From positions 1 through 18,292 of the forward strand of contig JARFQZ010000029.1 of assembly GCA_029287515.1 (NCBI GenBank): DNA of 18,292 nucleotides, in the 5' to 3' direction. Of this stretch, positions 14,641 to 18,292 are shown one piece after another. Positions within the stretch are counted from its first letter, which is position 1. Each line of letters opens with the position of its first letter. Source of the DNA: Lysobacterales bacterium. GTDB lineage: Bacteria > Pseudomonadota > Gammaproteobacteria > Xanthomonadales > SZUA-36. Both the position numbers and the translations under genes were made by a program. A model generated the notes under the pieces. The model made no database searches. It was not told the origin of the DNA and worked only from the letters and a program-made list of their open reading frames with translations.

Positions 14641-14677
14641 TCATCAGCCCGACGCTTAGCGGTATAATTGGAATGCC

Positions 14678-15781
14678 ATGAAATCATTCCTGCCGGGAAT
14701 TTGCCTGGGCCTGTGCCTCGTTTCCTGTTCGCCTGAACAGGAGCCGCCGCTACCCGCTGTGGCGGACGCCGCTGCCGGTAAAGCAATCGTGGAGGCTAAC
14801 TGCACAGGCTGCCATGCACTGGACGGCCGGGGTAAAACTACTGAAATTCCGAATCTTGCTGCACAGCCGGCCGACTATTTGGTAAATGCCATGCATGCTT
14901 ATCGCGAAGGCGGCAGGCATCACGCTGCGTTACAGAATCTGTTCGATGGATTCAGCGAATCGGATGTGCAAAACATCTCGGCTTATTTCTCAGGGCTGCC
15001 TCCATTGCAGGCGGAAGCTGGCGGTGAGACCGCCTACCGGGAAGGCGCTGAGGTGGGCGCTTACTGTACCGGCTGTCACGGCGAGCACGGTTCCAGCACC
15101 ACCGCCGGAATTCCCAGTCTTGCCGGGCAGCAGCCGGCCTATCTGATCATGGCCACACAGGAATACGCCAGTGGTGACCGGGGTCATGCTGAAAAAGCGG
15201 AAATGTTACAAAGGCTTGGTGAGGTCGACATCGAAAACATGGCGATGTATTTCGCTTCGCAAGCGCCGGAAATGCGCGAACCGCCTCCGTTTGGTGACCC
15301 GGTGGCGGGAGAGCCGCTGACCGCAATTTGCGGTAGCTGCCATGGCGCCAGGGGCGTGAGCCTCGATCCTCTTGTGCCCAGCCTGGCAGGGCAGGAACCT
15401 GTGTACCTGGTGAACTCGATCAAGGCCTATCGCGATGAAAAGCGAAGCCACGAAGACATGGTCACTGAGAGAACGGATGCAGAAATTGAGAGTATCGCAG
15501 CTTTCTACTCGATCCAGGCAGCGGGTTCAGCTGTCGAACCGGGGGATCAGGCCGGGAAGGTCATCGAAAAATGCCAGCGCTGCCATGGTCGTGGGGCAGT
15601 TAATCCCAACATGGTCGTGCCGGTACTGAACGGGCAAAAGAAAGACTACCTGCTGCGTGTCATGAAGCAGTACCGGGATGACGAGAGGGGCAGTTCCATG
15701 ATGCACAAGATGAGTTCCGGATACAGTGACAGCCTGCTCGAGGAAATCGCCGCGCATTACGCCAGCCAGCCGGCGGACTGA
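14678..15781 (+). CDS. Four-domain cytochrome c (c4/c553-like) lipoprotein
   Basis: This 367-residue protein is built from four tandem class I cytochrome domains of c4 type, with heme sites CTGCH (42-46), CTGCH (131-135), CGSCH (219-223) and CQRCH (300-304). Each is followed by the c4-like phrase P-x-L-A/N-G-Q-x-x-x-Y-L. The N-terminus is short and has lipobox LVSC (Cys17), so it is likely a lipoprotein. In domains 2-4 a Met is available as distal ligand (M177, M262, M342/343), but in domain 1 the expected Met position reads RHHAAL (Leu86) with two histidines beside it. It follows the CbcL-like gene by 37 bases. That gap holds TATAAT (14663-14668) too close to the ATG for a normal leader, so co-transcription is more likely. 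It probably carries electrons in the periplasm. It is a distant paralogue of the protein at 16586-17821. Confidence 0.87.
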   Translation: MKSFLPGICLGLCLVSCSPEQEPPLPAVADAAAGKAIVEANCTGCHALDGRGKTTEIPNLAAQPADYLVNAMHAYREGGRHHAALQNLFDGFSESDVQNISAYFSGLPPLQAEAGGETAYREGAEVGAYCTGCHGEHGSSTTAGIPSLAGQQPAYLIMATQEYASGDRGHAEKAEMLQRLGEVDIENMAMYFASQAPEMREPPPFGDPVAGEPLTAICGSCHGARGVSLDPLVPSLAGQEPVYLVNSIKAYRDEKRSHEDMVTERTDAEIESIAAFYSIQAAGSAVEPGDQAGKVIEKCQRCHGRGAVNPNMVVPVLNGQKKDYLLRVMKQYRDDERGSSMMHKMSSGYSDSLLEEIAAHYASQPAD

Positions 15782-15792
15782 ATTTCCCGGAT

Positions 15793-16581
15793 TCAACCGG
15801 TATTGTTATCGTCCACAGCGGTGCCGTGGCGAGCGCTGAGGTGTTCAGGCACCCGGTAAATCCACATCTGGTACATCGAAACGACCCACATGATCGCGAA
15901 AGACAGTCCGTTGAGTATCCCGGCAATCAGCACGATCCAGGCAAAGGGCGTAAATACCTTGGTCAGGTACCAGCCCAGCACATCGGCAATTACGCCCGCA
16001 AACGGGGTCGCGATGATCAGGCTCTTGAGCCAGATTGGACGAAGATAAGCGTGGCTGAAAATGAAGCCGATAATGAAAAAAATGAAGGTCAGACCGAACA
16101 GGTGGATGTGCGATACCCGCACCAGGGTATAGAGATCCGTACCCGTGTCCTGGGCCACCACCTGCTGAACATTTTCGAAGCCGTCCAGGTTTGACAGGTG
16201 CGGGTTGCTGCCATCGTGACAACTCAGGCAGTTCGTGATGATGATGGCCTCGATACCCTCTGCGTAACTTCGTTTGTTTGCCCCGTCCCTGATCCACTCC
16301 AGCAGGATCTCCAGGTCCCGTGCTGGAAGCATTCCGGACATCGGCCCCCGCAGAGCGGATTCCAGTGCGGTGGTTTCATCGCTGCCGCTATAGGTTATCT
16401 TGATGTCTGCCACGGACAACCCTGGCCTGCCGTCGGCCCCCGCATGGGCGGCGAAAACGTAAAGCATCGCGAACAGGTAACCCAGCCCGACGACCAGCAG
16501 CGCGCCGGTAAACAGCGTGCGCATGCTGAAGGGCAGTTCCTGGAAGTGCCTGTATAACCGATGAACTCTCTGGTCTGTCAT
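15793..16581 (-). CDS. Polytopic membrane protein with one c-type heme motif (function unknown)
   Basis: I do not recognise this 262-residue protein as a named enzyme. A first helix (about 22-46) exports a loop of about 110 residues containing a single CLSCH (118-122). This is followed by three helices (about 156-180, 185-206 and 211-242). The first of these has H158, H160 and H177 (SHIHLFGLTF... to FSHAYL), an arrangement that could bind a b-type heme or a metal within the membrane, as in quinone-linked b-cytochromes. It begins four bases after the stop of the four-domain cytochrome gene, so it belongs to the same operon and probably docks that cytochrome at the membrane. The gene ends 11 bases from the convergent tetraheme gene. 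No catalytic copper- or iron-binding set of an oxidase is visible. Confidence 0.78.
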   Translation of the reverse strand: MTDQRVHRLYRHFQELPFSMRTLFTGALLVVGLGYLFAMLYVFAAHAGADGRPGLSVADIKITYSGSDETTALESALRGPMSGMLPARDLEILLEWIRDGANKRSYAEGIEAIIITNCLSCHDGSNPHLSNLDGFENVQQVVAQDTGTDLYTLVRVSHIHLFGLTFIFFIIGFIFSHAYLRPIWLKSLIIATPFAGVIADVLGWYLTKVFTPFAWIVLIAGILNGLSFAIMWVVSMYQMWIYRVPEHLSARHGTAVDDNNTG

Positions 16582-16585
16582 TTCT

Positions 16586-17821
16586 TTAATTCACCGCCTC
16601 ATCGCAGGGCAATTGCATGTAAATCACCGATTTGGGTTCCTGGCCCGAATAATAGTCGGCAATGGCATCGATATCTTCGGTACTCAGCGGAGCCGACATG
16701 GCATGCATGGTGGAATTGTCGCGCGAGGCTCCCGCATACGACTGCAAGGCGTTGATCAAGTAGCTGCGGTCCTGCCCGGCCAGCATGGGAAACCTGGGGT
16801 CCGCACTGTTGCCGCCCATGCCATGACAGCGTTCACAACGGTCAATCCACTCTGCCGTGGTCAATGGAACCCGGACATTCCGGCGCAAGGGCTCCTGGCT
16901 GGCATAATATGCCGCCAGGTCGATCACTTCCTGTTCATCGAGGGTTTCCACGGCGTCGAACATCGGCTGATGCTGGCGCTTGCCGCTTCTGTAGGCCTTC
17001 ATGGCCTTGATGAAATAACGGGCATCCTGGCCCGCGAGCGTCGGCATGTCGATCCCGCTGGCATTGCCGTCCTCACCGTGGCAGCTGGCGCATGGTTCAG
17101 AAAGCGCTCGTCCCCGATCTGCATTTCCGTCACCCATCGTGGCGGTACGAGCCGGTTCCTGCACGGCGTAAAACACGCCCATTTTCCCGAGTTGCTCGTC
17201 ATCCAGGTTGGAAACCAGCTTTTTCATCATCTTGTGGTCGCGATTCCCGTTCGTGTAGGCATTCATTGAAGTAACGAAATACTCGGTACTCTGGGCACTC
17301 AGGTTCGGCATGCCGGAAGCGCTGCTGTTGCCGTCCTCGCCATGGCATTTGACACACTTCTTCATTGCGTCCCGGATATCGGCGAAAGGGTCACCCTGGC
17401 TGATCCTGGCGGAAAATGCATCGTCTTCGTTTCCACTGGCGGGACGAGCCGGCACCAGGCTGGCGAAATAGGCAGATACAGCCAGCAGTGATTCGTCGTT
17501 CAGGAATCCGATTGCGTGGTTCATCGACTCGTTTCGGCGCTCTCCCGACTGGTAGGCTTGCAGAACGCGATACAGGTATACGGTTCTCTGCCCCGCGAGG
17601 TTGGGGATACCCGCTGCTGTACTGACACCATCCATGCCATGGCAATTCGCGCAGGCGGATTCGGCAACGGCCTGTCCTTGTTCCAGCTGTTGCCTGGACG
17701 GGGAAAGGGCGGCTCTTTCCATGGAATTAACAGCCTGGGTGGACATGGACTGCGACCACGCCGGATTGAAAAAAACAAGAGAGGCAAAGATCAGAATGAG
17801 TATGTGTACTTGTTTGTTCAT
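16586..17821 (-). CDS. Four-domain cytochrome c (c4/c553-like), secreted
   Basis: This 411-residue exported protein (signal peptide to about residue 23, PAWS-QS) consists of four tandem c4-like domains with heme sites at 57-61 (CANCH), 156-160 (CVKCH), 244-248 (CASCH) and 329-333 (CERCH). Each has the P-x-L-x-x-Q motif and a suitable distal Met (M100, M198/199, M287 and M372). Unlike its paralogue at 14678-15781, all four hemes look His/Met ligated. The start ATG overlaps the stop of the trhP gene (ATGA), so it is translated in coupling with that tRNA-modification gene. The membrane c-heme protein follows four bases later. A role as a periplasmic electron carrier to or from that membrane protein is likely. 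Confidence 0.9.
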   Translation of the reverse strand: MNKQVHILILIFASLVFFNPAWSQSMSTQAVNSMERAALSPSRQQLEQGQAVAESACANCHGMDGVSTAAGIPNLAGQRTVYLYRVLQAYQSGERRNESMNHAIGFLNDESLLAVSAYFASLVPARPASGNEDDAFSARISQGDPFADIRDAMKKCVKCHGEDGNSSASGMPNLSAQSTEYFVTSMNAYTNGNRDHKMMKKLVSNLDDEQLGKMGVFYAVQEPARTATMGDGNADRGRALSEPCASCHGEDGNASGIDMPTLAGQDARYFIKAMKAYRSGKRQHQPMFDAVETLDEQEVIDLAAYYASQEPLRRNVRVPLTTAEWIDRCERCHGMGGNSADPRFPMLAGQDRSYLINALQSYAGASRDNSTMHAMSAPLSTEDIDAIADYYSGQEPKSVIYMQLPCDEAVN

Positions 17822-18292
17822 TCGTTTAAATTCTTGCGAGGCAAGTGTCGAACCAGGAGTGCGAACTCATCCACCATAGCCGCATCGAGCTTTTCCGGCA
17901 ACGGAATTCTGACCACATGCCCCGAGCCGGGAGCCGATTCGGCGGGTTCGCCATCGCGGCCGATGATGTCGGAAAGATCGAAGGACAGGTTGCCTGACGG
18001 CGTGACCAGCTCCATCCGGTCGCCGCGCTCAAAACGGTTCTTGACGTCAACCGTCAGCCAGCCATCATCCAGATCCAGAATGTCCCCGACAAACTGCTGA
18101 CGGTCGCTGCGGGACACCCCGCGCTCGTAGTTCTGATATTCGCCGGGCGGGAGGCGGCGATAGAAGCCTTCGGTATAACCCCGGTTCGCGAGTCCCTCCA
18201 GTTCATCCATCATGCCCATGTCGAACGGGCGGTCCGCGACCGCGTCCTCGATCGCCCGGTGGTAGACCTGGGCAGTCCGCGCCGTGTTGTAG
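17818..18292 (-). CDS. trhP: TrhP/YegQ-type U32-family protein, C-terminal part (runs off the window end)
   Basis: The last 475 bases encode the C-terminal end of a U32 peptidase-like protein open at the window edge (reading in from ...YNTARTAQVYHRAIEDAV). The motif DELEGLANRGYTEGFYRR is typical of YegQ/TrhP, followed by a small beta-rich C-terminal domain (GDRMELVTPSG and so on). In E. coli TrhP takes part in prephenate-dependent 5-hydroxylation of U34 in tRNAs. The conserved cysteines and catalytic region lie outside the window, so activity cannot be judged. Translation may begin far upstream of the internal Met at 18219; that Met is not the real start because the homologous sequence continues through it. 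The stop overlaps the cytochrome gene start by ATGA. The link between a housekeeping tRNA gene and cytochromes may be simple read-through. Confidence 0.85.
   Translation of the reverse strand, partial: YNTARTAQVYHRAIEDAVADRPFDMGMMDELEGLANRGYTEGFYRRLPPGEYQNYERGVSRSDRQQFVGDILDLDDGWLTVDVKNRFERGDRMELVTPSGNLSFDLSDIIGRDGEPAESAPGSGHVVRIPLPEKLDAAMVDEFALLVRHLPRKNLNE

Noticed and set aside
14663..14668. Perfect TATAAT before the tetraheme lipoprotein gene
   Set aside because: No -35 partner is visible and the ATG is only nine bases on, leaving almost no leader. Read-through from the fused cytochrome gene is more likely, though a leaderless transcript is possible.
17818..18219. Separate small gene starting at the Met at 18219
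   Set aside because: The frame continues upstream to the window edge with YegQ-like sequence, so this is an internal Met of a longer gene.

Overview
The window looks like a chromosomal segment of a respiratory Gram-negative bacterium, most likely a gammaproteobacterium. Supporting signs are an E. coli-type FrdA, a C-terminal fragment of TrhP/YegQ, an MtrB/PioB outer-membrane barrel and a sigma-54/NtrC regulatory pair. I cannot place it more finely from sequence alone. It is dominated by c-type cytochromes: 42 CXXCH motifs and one CX4CH motif lie in nine proteins, and two further proteins or domains are diheme b-type membrane cytochromes. I see no mobile elements, CRISPR arrays, rRNA or tRNA genes.

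Layout. (1) 1-4181, minus strand: a lipoprotein monoheme cytochrome, a DmsE/MtrA-family decaheme cytochrome, an MtrB/PioB porin and the start of fumarate reductase FrdA. This is a trans-outer-membrane electron conduit operon joined to a fumarate reductase. (2) 4334-8758, plus strand: protoporphyrinogen oxidase HemY, a histidine kinase whose periplasmic sensor carries two covalent-heme motifs, and an NtrC-type sigma-54 activator. (3) 8769-11827, minus strand: two response regulators without DNA-binding domains (one with a C-terminal membrane segment), a membrane-anchored nine-heme cytochrome c and a diheme cytochrome b. A near-perfect sigma-54 promoter lies in front of them. (4) 12181-14640: a small triheme cytochrome (minus) divergent from a fused nine-heme c/diheme b protein of CbcL architecture (plus). 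(5) 14678-17821: two four-domain cytochrome c proteins flank a small polytopic membrane protein with one c-heme. (6) The right end is the C-terminal part of TrhP (YegQ).

How the parts may work together (inference). The CbcL-like fusion and the split nine-heme c/cytochrome b pair would exchange electrons between the quinone pool and the periplasm. The triheme and tetraheme proteins would carry electrons across the periplasm, and the MtrAB-type complex would carry them across the outer membrane. The direction, whether extracellular reduction or oxidation of an extracellular donor, cannot be read from the sequence. The heme-bearing kinase and its NtrC partner are predicted to switch on the adjacent regulator/cytochrome operon through the sigma-54 promoter at 11861-11876. 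The whole would be a redox-sensing, self-contained extracellular electron transfer island. The most unusual parts are the c-heme kinase, the membrane-tailed response regulator co-transcribed with cytochromes, and the side-by-side fused and split forms of the same quinone-linked module.
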